From CBFDBF01 sp050291465 (GTDB taxonomy: Bacteria; Pseudomonadota; Gammaproteobacteria; Chromatiales; Chromatiaceae): 64,000 bases of DNA. This document shows positions 9,239 to 17,838 of the stretch, piece by piece. The position numbers and the translations under genes are program-made. The notes beneath the pieces are model-generated. The model did no database searches and was not told where the DNA came from. It was given only the letters and a program-made list of their open reading frames with translations. Each line of letters opens with the position of its first letter. The first letter of the stretch is position 1. The stretch lies in assembly GCA_050291465.1 (NCBI GenBank), contig JBNKJV010000002.1, forward strand, positions 1 to 64,000. Reading direction: 5' to 3'.

Positions 9239-10351
9239 ATGACGCAATTAACCAACCAGTTTCTAAGTGTTACCGCCCAAGGCATCCCCGGGCTTAATCC
9301 GTATGTGCCGGGAAAACCCATTTCCGAACTGGAGCGGGAGTTGGGTATCACCGGTTCCGTCAAGCTGGCATCCAACGAAAATCCTTTAGGATGCAGTGAA
9401 ATGGCGAAAGCGGCTGTCCGGGGCGAGCTGGATGAGGTGGCGCGTTATCCCGATGGCGGGGGATTCGCTCTGCGCGCCGCCCTGGCGGAGAAGCATGGAG
9501 TCGATGCCGCCTGTATCACCCTCGGCAACGGTTCCAATGACGTACTGGATATGATTGCCCGTGTCTTTCTGGAGCCGGGTCGGGAGTCACTTTTCTCCCA
9601 GCACGCCTTTGCCGTTTATCCCATCAGTAGCCAGGCGGTCGGCGCCACGTTGAAGGCGGCGCCCGCCAGGGACCATGGGCATGATCTTGGCGCCATGGGC
9701 GCGCTCGTCAGCGACCGGACACGGGTGGTCTGGATCGCGAATCCCAACAATCCCACCGGCACCTGGTTGCGCGCAGGGGAACTCCGCGCGTTTATAGAAT
9801 CGCTGCCGGGAAACGTGATGGTTGTGGTGGATGAGGCCTATGTGGAGTATGTAAACGAACCGGACTACCCTGATGCTTCCGCATGGCTCAGGGATTTTCC
9901 GAATCTGATCGTTACCCGCACCTTTTCCAAGGCCTACGGCCTGGCCGCGCTGCGGGTGGGGTATGCGCTTTCCCATCGCGATGTGGCGGATCTGCTCAAC
10001 CGGGTGCGTCAGCCGTTTAACGTCAACTCCATGGCGTTGGCGGCTGCCGTTGCGGCCCTGGAGGATCAGGCCTTCATCGAACGTGTGGTACGGATAAACC
10101 GGGAGGGAATGGACCAGCTCACCACGGGATTTAAAACTTTGGGGTTGTCTTTCATACCTTCGGTGGGGAATTTTGTTGCCGTTGATCTGGGAAGGCCGGG
10201 AGCGGAGGTCGATCAGGCCTTGTTGCGCGAAGGTTGTATCACCCGACCGGTAGCCAATTACGGTCTGCCGAACCATCTTCGGATCTCCATCGGTCTGCCG
10301 GAGGAGAACCAACGACTGTTGAAGACATTGGGGCGGGTACTGCAGAGATGA
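9239..10351 (+). CDS. hisC: Histidinol-phosphate aminotransferase
   Basis: A PLP-dependent class I/II aminotransferase for the histidine pathway, which in this gene context may also act on aromatic keto acids. The 370-residue protein shows YVPGKPISELERELG at the start, KLASNENPLG, the NPNNPTGTW substrate loop, VVVDEAYVEY, and the PLP-lysine segment TRTFSKAYGLAALRVGY. Placement between pheA and tyrA is common in gammaproteobacteria and is why this copy is often thought to serve the last transamination to phenylalanine and tyrosine. Its stop overlaps the start of tyrA, indicating translational coupling. Confidence 0.95.
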   Translation: MTQLTNQFLSVTAQGIPGLNPYVPGKPISELERELGITGSVKLASNENPLGCSEMAKAAVRGELDEVARYPDGGGFALRAALAEKHGVDAACITLGNGSNDVLDMIARVFLEPGRESLFSQHAFAVYPISSQAVGATLKAAPARDHGHDLGAMGALVSDRTRVVWIANPNNPTGTWLRAGELRAFIESLPGNVMVVVDEAYVEYVNEPDYPDASAWLRDFPNLIVTRTFSKAYGLAALRVGYALSHRDVADLLNRVRQPFNVNSMALAAAVAALEDQAFIERVVRINREGMDQLTTGFKTLGLSFIPSVGNFVAVDLGRPGAEVDQALLREGCITRPVANYGLPNHLRISIGLPEENQRLLKTLGRVLQR

Positions 10352-11226
10352 TGATCAAACGCCTGGCTGTGATCGGTGTCGGCCTTATCGGGGGATCCCT
10401 GGCGCGCGCCCTGCGTGACGCCGGCGAGGTCGGTGAGGTTGTCGGGTGCGGAAGGGGCGGACCCAACCTGGAAAAGGCGGTGGAGCTGGGGGTGATCGAT
10501 CGCTACAGCCACGATATCGCTGAAGCGGTAAAGGGTGCGGATATGATCTTTCTCGCCGTTCCCCTGGGGGCTATGCAGAACACCTTTGCGGCCCTGCGAG
10601 GCAATATCGCCGAGGATGCGGTCATAACCGATGGAGGCAGCGCCAAGGGCAGTGTGGTAAGCGATTGTGAAGCGGCCCTCGGTGAGGTGTTGCCCAATTT
10701 CGTGCCGGGACATCCCATTGCGGGTACCGAAGACAGCGGTGTAGAGGCGTCTACGGCCGATCTCTACCGCAACCGTCGGGTCATTCTCACCCCGTTGGAG
10801 GGGACCTCGTCAGCTGCCGTGGATAGGGCCGAGGCCATGTGGCGTGCCTGCGGGGCGGAAGTAACGCGCATGTCCGTGAAACATCATGACGAGGTTCTGG
10901 CCGCCACCTCCCATCTGCCCCATATGCTGGCGTTCAGTCTCGTGGATTCGCTGGCCCGTATGAAGGAGAACGACGAAATATTCCGCTATGCCGCCGGCGG
11001 ATTCAGGGATTTTACCCGCATCGCCTCCTCCAATCCGGTGATGTGGCGGGATATCTGTATCGCCAACCGGGAAGAGTTGTCGCGGATGATGGAACGTTAC
11101 AGTGCCGAAATGGCGGAACTGGCGGAGACTATTCGCCGGGGCGACGGCGATCATCTGTTGGAGATCTTCGAACGGGCCAAGGCGGCGCGTGATCGCTACA
11201 TCGATGGGGTATCTGAAAACAGTTAA
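10348..11226 (+). CDS. tyrA: Prephenate dehydrogenase
   Basis: NAD(P)-dependent oxidative decarboxylation of prephenate to 4-hydroxyphenylpyruvate for tyrosine. The 292-residue single-domain protein opens with the dinucleotide-binding motif IGVGLIGGSLARAL and has the family's ITDGGSAKG, PGHPIAGTEDSGVEAS and HHDEVLAATSHLPHMLAF segments. There is no fused chorismate mutase or EPSP synthase domain: aroA is a separate gene 1 kb downstream. The ATG at 10348 overlaps the hisC TGA in ATGA; a second ATG follows immediately. The operon ends in a strong terminator. Confidence 0.95.
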   Translation: MMIKRLAVIGVGLIGGSLARALRDAGEVGEVVGCGRGGPNLEKAVELGVIDRYSHDIAEAVKGADMIFLAVPLGAMQNTFAALRGNIAEDAVITDGGSAKGSVVSDCEAALGEVLPNFVPGHPIAGTEDSGVEASTADLYRNRRVILTPLEGTSSAAVDRAEAMWRACGAEVTRMSVKHHDEVLAATSHLPHMLAFSLVDSLARMKENDEIFRYAAGGFRDFTRIASSNPVMWRDICIANREELSRMMERYSAEMAELAETIRRGDGDHLLEIFERAKAARDRYIDGVSENS

Positions 11227-11239
11227 CAGTTTCCAGTAG

Positions 11240-11261
11240 GGCGGGCTATGCCCGCCGTTTT
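11240..11261 (+). terminator. Intrinsic terminator after tyrA
   Basis: GGCGGGC, loop TAT, GCCCGCC, then G and four T residues. A perfect 7-bp GC stem 13 bases after the tyrA stop. It separates tyrA from the convergent gene at 11277. Confidence 0.85.
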
Positions 11262-11276
11262 CCCTCCAACTTCTAA

Positions 11277-11942
11277 TTATTTCCCCTGAATATACAGCTC
11301 ATCGCTGAACGAGGGTATCCACTGCGGCCGATAGCAGACCAGAATGGTCGTGGCCCAACCGTTGATAAAGGCTTCAGGAAAAAAGATCAGCGGGAAAAAG
11401 GGGAGAATGGTGTCTGCCAGGGTGTTGTATTCCACGGCTCCTCCGCTGATCAGCATCCAAGCAGCAAAATAGCCGGCAACCGTGGCGGCCAAGCCGGAGG
11501 CGATGAAACCGTTGCCGAGGACGTAAATGAAAAAATTCTTGGGGAGATAGGCGCGGACCAGGACCACGGAGACCTGGGTCAGGGTTACCGGGATTATCCC
11601 CACTACCAGCTCGTTGGCGGCGAAGACCTCCCATCCGATATTACCGTTCAGGGTCACTCCGATGAGGGCCAGAGAGGTACCTATGATTCCGAGGGACCAG
11701 CCGAACATGAGGGTAAAGGTGGTTACGCCCAGGAAATGGAACGACAGTTGGTCGAGGGCGGAGCCGCGGATATGCCACAGGATGATTAGTACCACGCAGG
11801 AGCCAAGGAACACATGCAGCTGCTCTTTATCAATCAGCCGGCGCCAGGGCGCCATCCACAGGGCGGCGATCAGGGTCCCGGCATAAAGGATATTAAGGAG
11901 CCATAAGGCGGTCCCGGAAAAAAGTTCTCCGTGTAGTTCCAA
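11277..11942 (-). CDS. CbiM-like energy-coupling factor transporter membrane protein
   Basis: A 221-residue polytopic membrane protein with about six hydrophobic segments. It resembles the CbiM/NikM-type substrate-capture proteins of metal ECF transporters that occur as stand-alone genes in gammaproteobacteria. Recognisable pieces are LSFHFLGVTTFTLMFGWSLG, GNGFIASGLAATVAGYFAA and FFPEAFINGWATTILVCYRP. No CbiN, CbiQ or CbiO partner is adjacent, so either it works with components encoded elsewhere or it acts alone. It is the only minus-strand gene inside the housekeeping run and splits tyrA from aroA. The metal specificity (Co, Ni or other) cannot be read from sequence. Confidence 0.7.
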   Translation of the reverse strand: MELHGELFSGTALWLLNILYAGTLIAALWMAPWRRLIDKEQLHVFLGSCVVLIILWHIRGSALDQLSFHFLGVTTFTLMFGWSLGIIGTSLALIGVTLNGNIGWEVFAANELVVGIIPVTLTQVSVVLVRAYLPKNFFIYVLGNGFIASGLAATVAGYFAAWMLISGGAVEYNTLADTILPFFPLIFFPEAFINGWATTILVCYRPQWIPSFSDELYIQGK

Positions 11943-12241
11943 GTGCTAGCCTTTTTCGGATGGCCGTCAGGGTGATAACAGGCCAGTGGTTTAGGGTGTT
12001 GATCCTCTGTTTGCGGAAAGTAGGATCGCAATTAAGGTTCGCGAGTTCAAAGATAATTCGCAATGGCATAGCAGATGATTCCGCAGCCGGATTGAGGTTA
12101 TTTTAGTACACCGGAGCGGTTCGTGTATGACGGCATAACTGTCTGTTTTTCCAGATCTTTAGGTTTACAAGTTGTGATTTAGGCTTTAAGCTTTGGCCCT
12201 TTTCCAGGGGTGATGAACACCTGATTTTGCCGGAGCACGAT
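11943..12241. promoter_or_regulatory. Divergent intergenic region upstream of aroA
   Basis: About 300 bp between the divergent CbiM-like gene and aroA must hold both promoters, but no hexamer pair is convincing. It is AT-richer than the coding sequence around it. No repeat or RNA gene was found. Confidence 0.4.
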
Positions 12242-13567
12242 TTGAATTCAACAGACAATCTGGTATTTCGTGTTCGATCCGGTGGAAAACTCTCCGGTAT
12301 CCTCCGTGTCCCGGGGGATAAATCCATCTCTCATCGTTCTGTCATGCTCGGCTCCCTGGCGGAGGGAACGACCCGGATAAGCGGATTCCTTGAGGGGGAG
12401 GACAGCCTTGCCACCCTCAATGCCTTTCGCTGCATGGGGGTAAACATTATCGGACCGGATGCCGGTAACGTGGTGATCGAAGGCGTGGGTATGCATGGCC
12501 TGAGACAGCCGAATGCTCCCCTGGATCTGGGGAATTCCGGCACCTCCATGCGGCTGCTTTCCGGTCTATTGGCGGGACAGGCGTTTGATACCACCCTGGT
12601 GGGTGACCGCTCTCTCTCCGGGCGACCCATGCGCCGTGTTACGGAGCCACTCGCATTGATGGGTGCCAGGATTGCCGCCACTGAGGAGGGAACGGCGCCG
12701 CTGCGGATTGCCGGCGGTACGGCATTGGCAGGCATTGATTATCAAATGCCCATGGCCAGCGCGCAGGTAAAGTCGTCGCTGCTCCTGGCCGGTCTTTATG
12801 CCGCGGGTCAGACCTGTGTGACCGAGCCGGCGCCTACCCGTGACCACACCGAGCGCATGTTGCAGGGGTTCGGGTATCCGGTGGAACGGCGGGGTAACCG
12901 GATCTGTGTGGAGGGCGGCGGGAAACTGGCCGCCTGCGATCTTGATGTGCCGGCGGATATCTCCTCCGCCGCATTCTTCCTGGTGGGCGCCGCCATCGCC
13001 GAGGGTTCGGATCTGACATTACGCCATGTAGGGATCAATCCGACTCGGGATGGTGTGATCTCCATCCTGCGCCTGATGGGAGCGGATATTGAAATCCTCA
13101 ACGGACGCGAGGTTGGGGGGGAGCCGGTGGCGGATCTCCGTGTGCGCTCAAGCGCGCTGCAGGGTATCCGTATCCCGGAAGAGCTGGTGCCTCTCGCCAT
13201 CGATGAATTTCCCGTCCTGTTCATTGCCGCCGCCTGTGCTGACGGCGAAACGGTATTGACCGGCGCCGAAGAGCTGCGGGTAAAAGAGAGTGATCGCATC
13301 CAGGTTATGGCGGAGGGCATGGCCGCTCTCGGGATGGAAGTGGAACCACGGCCGGATGGGATTGTGATCCGGGGGGGCGGGTTTAACGGCGGAACTGTGG
13401 AAAGCCACGGTGATCATCGGATTGCCATGGCATTCGCAATTGCCGCATTGCGTGCCGGCGGCGAGGTCCGGATTAACGATTGCACCAACGTAAACACCTC
13501 ATTCCCGGGTTTTGTGGAACTGGCCACGGAAGCGGGGCTTTCCATCATGGCCGGATCAGGGGAGTGA
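12242..13567 (+). CDS. aroA: 3-phosphoshikimate 1-carboxyvinyltransferase (EPSP synthase)
   Basis: Transfers enolpyruvate from PEP to shikimate-3-phosphate, the sixth shikimate-pathway step. The 441-residue protein has VPGDKSISHRS, LDLGNSGTSMR, VGDRSLSGRPMRRV, MASAQVKSSLLLAGL, TRDHTERMLQGFG and GDHRIAMAFAIAAL. The GDK, SAQVK and RPMxRV motifs place it with the class II (Bacillus/Agrobacterium-type) family rather than the enterobacterial class I form. Glycine is kept in the N-S-G-T loop. No ATG is available: TTG at 12242, six bases after CCGGAG, is the best start, with TTG at 12227 as the alternative. The downstream cmk begins two bases after its stop. Confidence 0.95.
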   Translation: MNSTDNLVFRVRSGGKLSGILRVPGDKSISHRSVMLGSLAEGTTRISGFLEGEDSLATLNAFRCMGVNIIGPDAGNVVIEGVGMHGLRQPNAPLDLGNSGTSMRLLSGLLAGQAFDTTLVGDRSLSGRPMRRVTEPLALMGARIAATEEGTAPLRIAGGTALAGIDYQMPMASAQVKSSLLLAGLYAAGQTCVTEPAPTRDHTERMLQGFGYPVERRGNRICVEGGGKLAACDLDVPADISSAAFFLVGAAIAEGSDLTLRHVGINPTRDGVISILRLMGADIEILNGREVGGEPVADLRVRSSALQGIRIPEELVPLAIDEFPVLFIAAACADGETVLTGAEELRVKESDRIQVMAEGMAALGMEVEPRPDGIVIRGGGFNGGTVESHGDHRIAMAFAIAALRAGGEVRINDCTNVNTSFPGFVELATEAGLSIMAGSGE

Positions 13568-13569
13568 CC

Positions 13570-14238
13570 GTGGAGCGGATAATCACCATCGACGGCCCCA
13601 GCGGGTCGGGAAAGGGGACCATCGCTGAGAGAGTGGCGAAGCGTCTGGGGTGGCATTGTCTCGACAGCGGCGCCCTCTATCGACTTGTGGGTTTAGCGGC
13701 CGAACGTGCGGGTATATCCCTTGATCAGGCGGGTAAACTGGCGGATCTTGCGCGTTCCATGCAAGCGGAATTCAGGGATGGCCGCGTCTATCTGAGGGGT
13801 GAGGATGTCAGTATGGCTATCCGTACCGAAGGGGCGGGCAACGCCGCCTCGAAGGTGGCGGCCCTGCCCGAGGTGCGCGAGGCCCTGTTGGCCTGGCAAA
13901 GGGCCTACGCCAGGGCACCGGGATTGGTGGCGGACGGGCGGGATATGGGCAGCGTGGTCTTTCCCCGGGCGCAGGTGAAGATATTTCTTACCGCCAGCGC
14001 TGAAGAACGGGCTCGACGACGCTATAACCAGTTGAAAGAAAAAGGATTAGATGTTAATTTAGCGCACCTCCTTGCGGAGATCCGCGAACGGGATGACCGG
14101 GATCGGAACCGCAGTGTGGCACCGCTGATAGCGCCGGCCGCAGCGCTGGAAGTGGAGTCGACGACACTTACCATCGATGAGGTGTTTGAGCGGGTGATGG
14201 AGAAGGTGCGCAGCACCTTTCCGGACCTCGAAAATTAG
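13570..14238 (+). CDS. cmk: Cytidylate kinase
   Basis: Phosphorylates CMP and dCMP. The 222-residue protein opens with the P-loop IDGPSGSGKGTIAERVAKRLG and has LDSGALYRLVGLAA, the LVADGRDMGSVVFP segment and the ERARRRYNQLKEKG lid region, all typical of bacterial Cmk. The GTG at 13570 is preferred because AGGGGA lies six bases upstream; a GTG at 13564 overlapping the aroA stop is possible. The aroA-cmk-rpsA order is conserved in gammaproteobacteria. Confidence 0.95.
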   Translation: MERIITIDGPSGSGKGTIAERVAKRLGWHCLDSGALYRLVGLAAERAGISLDQAGKLADLARSMQAEFRDGRVYLRGEDVSMAIRTEGAGNAASKVAALPEVREALLAWQRAYARAPGLVADGRDMGSVVFPRAQVKIFLTASAEERARRRYNQLKEKGLDVNLAHLLAEIRERDDRDRNRSVAPLIAPAAALEVESTTLTIDEVFERVMEKVRSTFPDLEN

Positions 14239-14241
14239 GTG

Positions 14242-14279
14242 GGCTCGCCGCGGGTAGGAACCGGTGAGCCTTTTCGTTT
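14242..14279 (+). terminator. Intrinsic terminator between cmk and rpsA
   Basis: GGCTCGCCG and CGGTGAGCC pair over nine positions (one G-T) and are followed by TTTTCGTTT. The hairpin lies just after the cmk stop and would separate aroA-cmk from rpsA, perhaps incompletely given the interrupted T tract. Confidence 0.75.
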
Positions 14280-14346
14280 AACCACAACCGTCTGCCTGCG
14301 GAGCGGGCCGGACGACAGATGCGGCAGCATCAGGAATAGTTAACTC

Positions 14347-16023
14347 ATGACCGAAAGCTTTGCAGAACTTTTTGAACAGAGTGTAGCGAACACTCAACTA
14401 AAACCCGGCGCCATCGTGATCGGCACCGTGCTGGAAATAACCGATGACGCGGTAATCGTAAACGCCGGACTGAAATCCGAAGGCGTTATCCCCAAAGCCC
14501 AGTTTCTGAACAACGACGGCGAACTCGAGGTGGCCGTCGGTGACCAGGTGGAAGTGGCCCTGGATACCGTGGAAGACGGTTTCGGAGCCACCCGCCTCTC
14601 GCGGGACAAGGCCAAGCGCAATCAGGCTTGGCAGTTCCTGGAAAAGGCTTTCGAGGCGGAAGAGATGGTCGTTGGTCGCATCAACGGCAAGGTTAAGGGT
14701 GGATTCACCGTGGAATTGGGTGAGATCCGTGCCTTCCTGCCGGGATCGCTGGTCGACGTACGTCCGGTGCGGGACACCTCCTACCTTGAGGGCAAGGACC
14801 TTGAATTCAAGGTGATCAAGCTGGATCGCCGCCGCAACAACGTGGTGGTTTCCCGCCGCGCCGTGGTTGAGAGCGAATACAGCGCCGAGCGTGACGAACT
14901 GCTCGAGAGTCTGGAAGAAGGCATGGAGGTCAAGGGTATCGTCAAGAACCTCACCGATTACGGTGCTTTTGTGGATCTCGGCGGTATCGACGGTCTGTTG
15001 CACATCACCGACATGGCCTGGAAGCGCGTCAAACATCCCTCCGAGGTGGTGGAAATCGGTGACGAGGTAACCGTTAAGGTACTCAAGTTCGATCGTGACA
15101 AGCAGCGGGTCTCCCTGGGCCTGAAGCAGATGGGTGACGATCCCTGGGTCAACCTGGCGCGCCGTTATCCGGAAAATACCCGCCTCTTCGGCAAGATCAC
15201 CAACCTCGCTGATTACGGCTGTTTCGTGGAGATCGAGGAAGGGGTCGAAGGCCTGGTCCACGTCTCCGAGATGGATTGGACCAACAAGAACATCCACCCC
15301 TCCAAGCTGGTGCAGCTGGGTGACGAGGTGGAAGTGGTGGTTCTGGATATCGACGAAGAGCGTCGCCGGATCTCACTGGGTATGAAACAGTGCCAGGCGA
15401 ACCCCTGGGAGGAGTTCGCCACCACCCACAAGAAGGGTGATCACGTTACCGGCAAGATCAAGTCGATTACCGATTTCGGTATTTTTATCGGTCTGGACGG
15501 CGGGATCGACGGTCTGGTTCATCTTTCCGACATCTCCTGGGAGGAGTCCGGGGAAGAGGCTGTCCGCAACTTCAAGAAGGGACAGGATCTGGAAACTGTA
15601 GTGTTGTCTGTTGATCCGGAGAGGGAGCGTATTTCTCTCGGGGTCAAGCATCTCGACAAAGACCCCTTCTCCAGCTACGTGGGCACCCATTCCAAGGGCA
15701 GCATCGTAACGGGTACCGTGAAAGAGGTGGATGCCAAAGGCGCGGTGGTTACCCTGGCGGAGGGTGTCGAGGGTTATCTGCGTGCCTCCGAGCTTTCCCG
15801 TGATCGGGTGGAAGATGCCCGTACCCTGTTGAAAGAGGGCGGTGAAGTAGAGGCCAAGTTCATGGGGGTTGACCGCAAGAACCGCACTATCTCACTTTCC
15901 ATCAAAGCGAAGGATGCGGAAGAGGAACAAGCGGCAATCAAGAGTTATGCTCCTGGAACCCAGACCGGCACTGCAACTCTTGGTGATGTGCTGAAGGATC
16001 AGATGGGAGACGGCGAAGAGTAG
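14347..16023 (+). CDS. rpsA: 30S ribosomal protein S1
   Basis: S1 unwinds and recruits mRNA on the 30S subunit. The 558-residue protein has the gammaproteobacterial six-S1-domain layout. Repeats start near TQLKPGAIVIGTVLEI and VVGRINGKVKGGFTV, then GMEVKGIVKNLTDYGAFVDL, RLFGKITNLADYGCFVEI, GDHVTGKIKSITDFGIFIGL and GSIVTGTVKEVDAKGAVVTL. The Shine-Dalgarno element before ATG 14347 is weak (CAGGAA about ten bases away), consistent with the self-regulated, SD-poor rpsA leaders known in Enterobacteria. Codon use is highly biased, as expected for a ribosomal gene. Confidence 0.98.
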   Translation: MTESFAELFEQSVANTQLKPGAIVIGTVLEITDDAVIVNAGLKSEGVIPKAQFLNNDGELEVAVGDQVEVALDTVEDGFGATRLSRDKAKRNQAWQFLEKAFEAEEMVVGRINGKVKGGFTVELGEIRAFLPGSLVDVRPVRDTSYLEGKDLEFKVIKLDRRRNNVVVSRRAVVESEYSAERDELLESLEEGMEVKGIVKNLTDYGAFVDLGGIDGLLHITDMAWKRVKHPSEVVEIGDEVTVKVLKFDRDKQRVSLGLKQMGDDPWVNLARRYPENTRLFGKITNLADYGCFVEIEEGVEGLVHVSEMDWTNKNIHPSKLVQLGDEVEVVVLDIDEERRRISLGMKQCQANPWEEFATTHKKGDHVTGKIKSITDFGIFIGLDGGIDGLVHLSDISWEESGEEAVRNFKKGQDLETVVLSVDPERERISLGVKHLDKDPFSSYVGTHSKGSIVTGTVKEVDAKGAVVTLAEGVEGYLRASELSRDRVEDARTLLKEGGEVEAKFMGVDRKNRTISLSIKAKDAEEEQAAIKSYAPGTQTGTATLGDVLKDQMGDGEE

Positions 16024-16052
16024 GACTCGTCTTTGGTAATAATCATGAAAAA

Positions 16053-16076
16053 ACCCGGGGCCGAAAGGTCCCGGGT
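16053..16076. terminator. GAAA-capped hairpin between rpsA and ihfB (terminator-like on minus strand)
   Basis: ACCCGGGGCC, GAAA tetraloop, GGTCCCGGGT: a 10-bp stem with one G-T pair. On the + strand it is followed by GTTGCC and has no T tract, so it is more likely a processing or pausing structure. On the - strand it is followed by six T residues, so it would stop antisense transcription entering rpsA. Confidence 0.65.
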
Positions 16077-16099
16077 GTTGCCTGAGGGGAAAAATAAGA

Positions 16100-16408
16100 A
16101 TGACAAAATCTGAATTGATTGATGTCATCGCAAAGGAACAGAGTCATCTTGTCTACCGCGATGTGGAGCTTGCGGTTAAATGCATGCTCGAACATATGAG
16201 TCAGGCGCTGGCGTCCGGGGAACGGATTGAGATCCGCGGCTTCGGCAGTTTTTCACTCCATTATCGTCCACCACGGCAGGGTCGCAATCCCAAGACAGGC
16301 GCATCAGTGGCGCTGGCGGGAAAGTATGTCCCGCATTTTAAGCCGGGTAAGGAATTGCGCGAACGTGTGAACGACGGTTTCCAGCATCAGTCGAAGGAAG
16401 AAGACTAA
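16100..16408 (+). CDS. ihfB: Integration host factor subunit beta
   Basis: The DNA-bending nucleoid protein that dimerises with IhfA. The 102-residue product starts with the IHF-beta pattern MTKSELID, has GERIEIRGFGSFSLHYRPPR and the DNA-clamp arm GRNPKTG, with the family proline, and ends GKELRERVN. Position directly after rpsA is the conserved gammaproteobacterial arrangement. AGGGG lies upstream of the ATG. Confidence 0.97.
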   Translation: MTKSELIDVIAKEQSHLVYRDVELAVKCMLEHMSQALASGERIEIRGFGSFSLHYRPPRQGRNPKTGASVALAGKYVPHFKPGKELRERVNDGFQHQSKEED

Positions 16409-16424
16409 CGATAATCTTTAAAGT

Positions 16425-16447
16425 CCACTCCTGCAGCGACGGAGTGG
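16425..16447 (+). promoter_or_regulatory. Hairpin covering the pabB Shine-Dalgarno
   Basis: CCACTCC (16425-16431) pairs with GGAGTGG (16441-16447) across a 9-base loop. The right arm contains GGAG, the only plausible ribosome-binding site for the pabB ATG at 16455. The stem would therefore hide it. Confidence 0.5.
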
Positions 16448-16454
16448 CGCCGCA

Positions 16455-17834
16455 ATGAGCCAGTTACTGCAAGCGGTCCCCTATCATCGGGACACCACCC
16501 GCCTGTTCGAGGCGATCATTGACAGGCCTTGGGCGGTTTTTCTGGACAGCGGTCGACCGGGTTCCACCGGCGGACGCTTTGATATCCTGGCAGCCCAACC
16601 TATGACCACCCTGGTTGCCCGGGGTGCATCCACCCTTATCACTACTAGAGAGATTTCCAGAGAGTCTTCGGAAGATCCCTTCTGCTTGGTACGTGACGCC
16701 CTGGGTCCGCCAACCGACCCGGATCCGAAACTACCCTTTACCGGCGGCGCTCTCGGTTACTTCGGTTATGATCTGGCCTGGCGATTGGAGCGCCTGCCGG
16801 TAATTACGGCTGATGATGTGGGAATGCCCGATATGGCTGTCGGCATCTACGACTGGGCATTAGTAGTCGATCACCAGGAGCAACAGAGCTGGTTGGTGGG
16901 GCAGGGCAGGGATCCGGCCACCCATAGCCGGTGGTCTGAGTTGATAAGCATCTTTTCCTCTCCCGGGGAGCCACGGACGCAGTCATGTTTCAGGCTTCGG
17001 GAAACCGTCTCTTCCAACCTTACCAAGGAACAGTATGGCGATGCATTTCGCCGGATTAAGGGCTATATTCACGACGGCGACTGTTATCAGGTGAATTTTG
17101 CGCAGCGTTTTTCCGCGCCTGTATCCGGTGATCCCTGGACCGCATATAAGACCCTCCGCAGCGAAAATCCCGTTCCCTACGGTGCCTTTCTCCGCCTCGC
17201 CGAAGGGGAGGTTCTGAGCTGCTCTCCCGAGCGATTTTTGCGGGTGAAAGGGCAGGTGGTAGAGACCAGACCGATCAAAGGGACCCGGCCCCGGGGAAAG
17301 GGGAAGGACGAGGATCGGCGGTTGCTGGAAGAGCTGAAACTGAGCGCCAAGGACCGGGCGGAGAACCTGATGATCGTCGACCTGCTTCGCAACGACCTGG
17401 GAAAGAGCTGCGAAACCGGCAGTATCGAGGTGCCGCGACTGTTCGAGGTGGAGAGCTTCGCTACGGTGCACCATCTGGTCAGCACGGTTACCGGCAGGCT
17501 GGCGGAGGGCAAGGATGCGGTCTCGTTGCTGCGGGGCTGTTTCCCGGGAGGCTCCATAACAGGCACCCCGAAACTGCGTGCCATGGAGATCATTGAAGAG
17601 CTGGAGCCGAGTCGCCGCGGCGTCTATTGCGGCGCCATCGGGTATCTGGGATTCGACGGCGCCATGGATACCAATATAGCGATCCGTACCCTGGTGCACC
17701 GCAACGACACCCTGTACTTCTCCGCCGGCGGCGGTATCGTTGCCGATTCGGAGATGGAGTCGGAATACCAGGAGACCTTTGATAAGGCCGCCGCAATGTT
17801 GAACATGTTGCAGCGATCAACCGTATCCGATTGA
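16455..17834 (+). CDS. pabB: Aminodeoxychorismate synthase component I
   Basis: With PabA glutaminase it aminates chorismate to 4-amino-4-deoxychorismate for folate. The 459-residue protein matches the chorismate-binding family: TRPIKGTRPRG, the DRAENLMIVDLLRNDLGKSC segment, FATVHHLVSTV, GCFPGGSITGTPKLRAMEII and the C-terminal FSAGGGIVADSEMESEYQET. The PIKGT motif, with Lys where anthranilate synthases have Ala, supports PabB over TrpE. It lies 46 bp after ihfB and may be controlled by a hairpin over its ribosome-binding site. Confidence 0.92.
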   Translation: MSQLLQAVPYHRDTTRLFEAIIDRPWAVFLDSGRPGSTGGRFDILAAQPMTTLVARGASTLITTREISRESSEDPFCLVRDALGPPTDPDPKLPFTGGALGYFGYDLAWRLERLPVITADDVGMPDMAVGIYDWALVVDHQEQQSWLVGQGRDPATHSRWSELISIFSSPGEPRTQSCFRLRETVSSNLTKEQYGDAFRRIKGYIHDGDCYQVNFAQRFSAPVSGDPWTAYKTLRSENPVPYGAFLRLAEGEVLSCSPERFLRVKGQVVETRPIKGTRPRGKGKDEDRRLLEELKLSAKDRAENLMIVDLLRNDLGKSCETGSIEVPRLFEVESFATVHHLVSTVTGRLAEGKDAVSLLRGCFPGGSITGTPKLRAMEIIEELEPSRRGVYCGAIGYLGFDGAMDTNIAIRTLVHRNDTLYFSAGGGIVADSEMESEYQETFDKAAAMLNMLQRSTVSD

Positions 17835-17838
17835 TACC

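Noticed and set aside
14398..15297. Minus-strand open frame of 299 codons opposite rpsA
   Set aside because: It mirrors the highly biased codons of rpsA; the ribosomal protein is certain.
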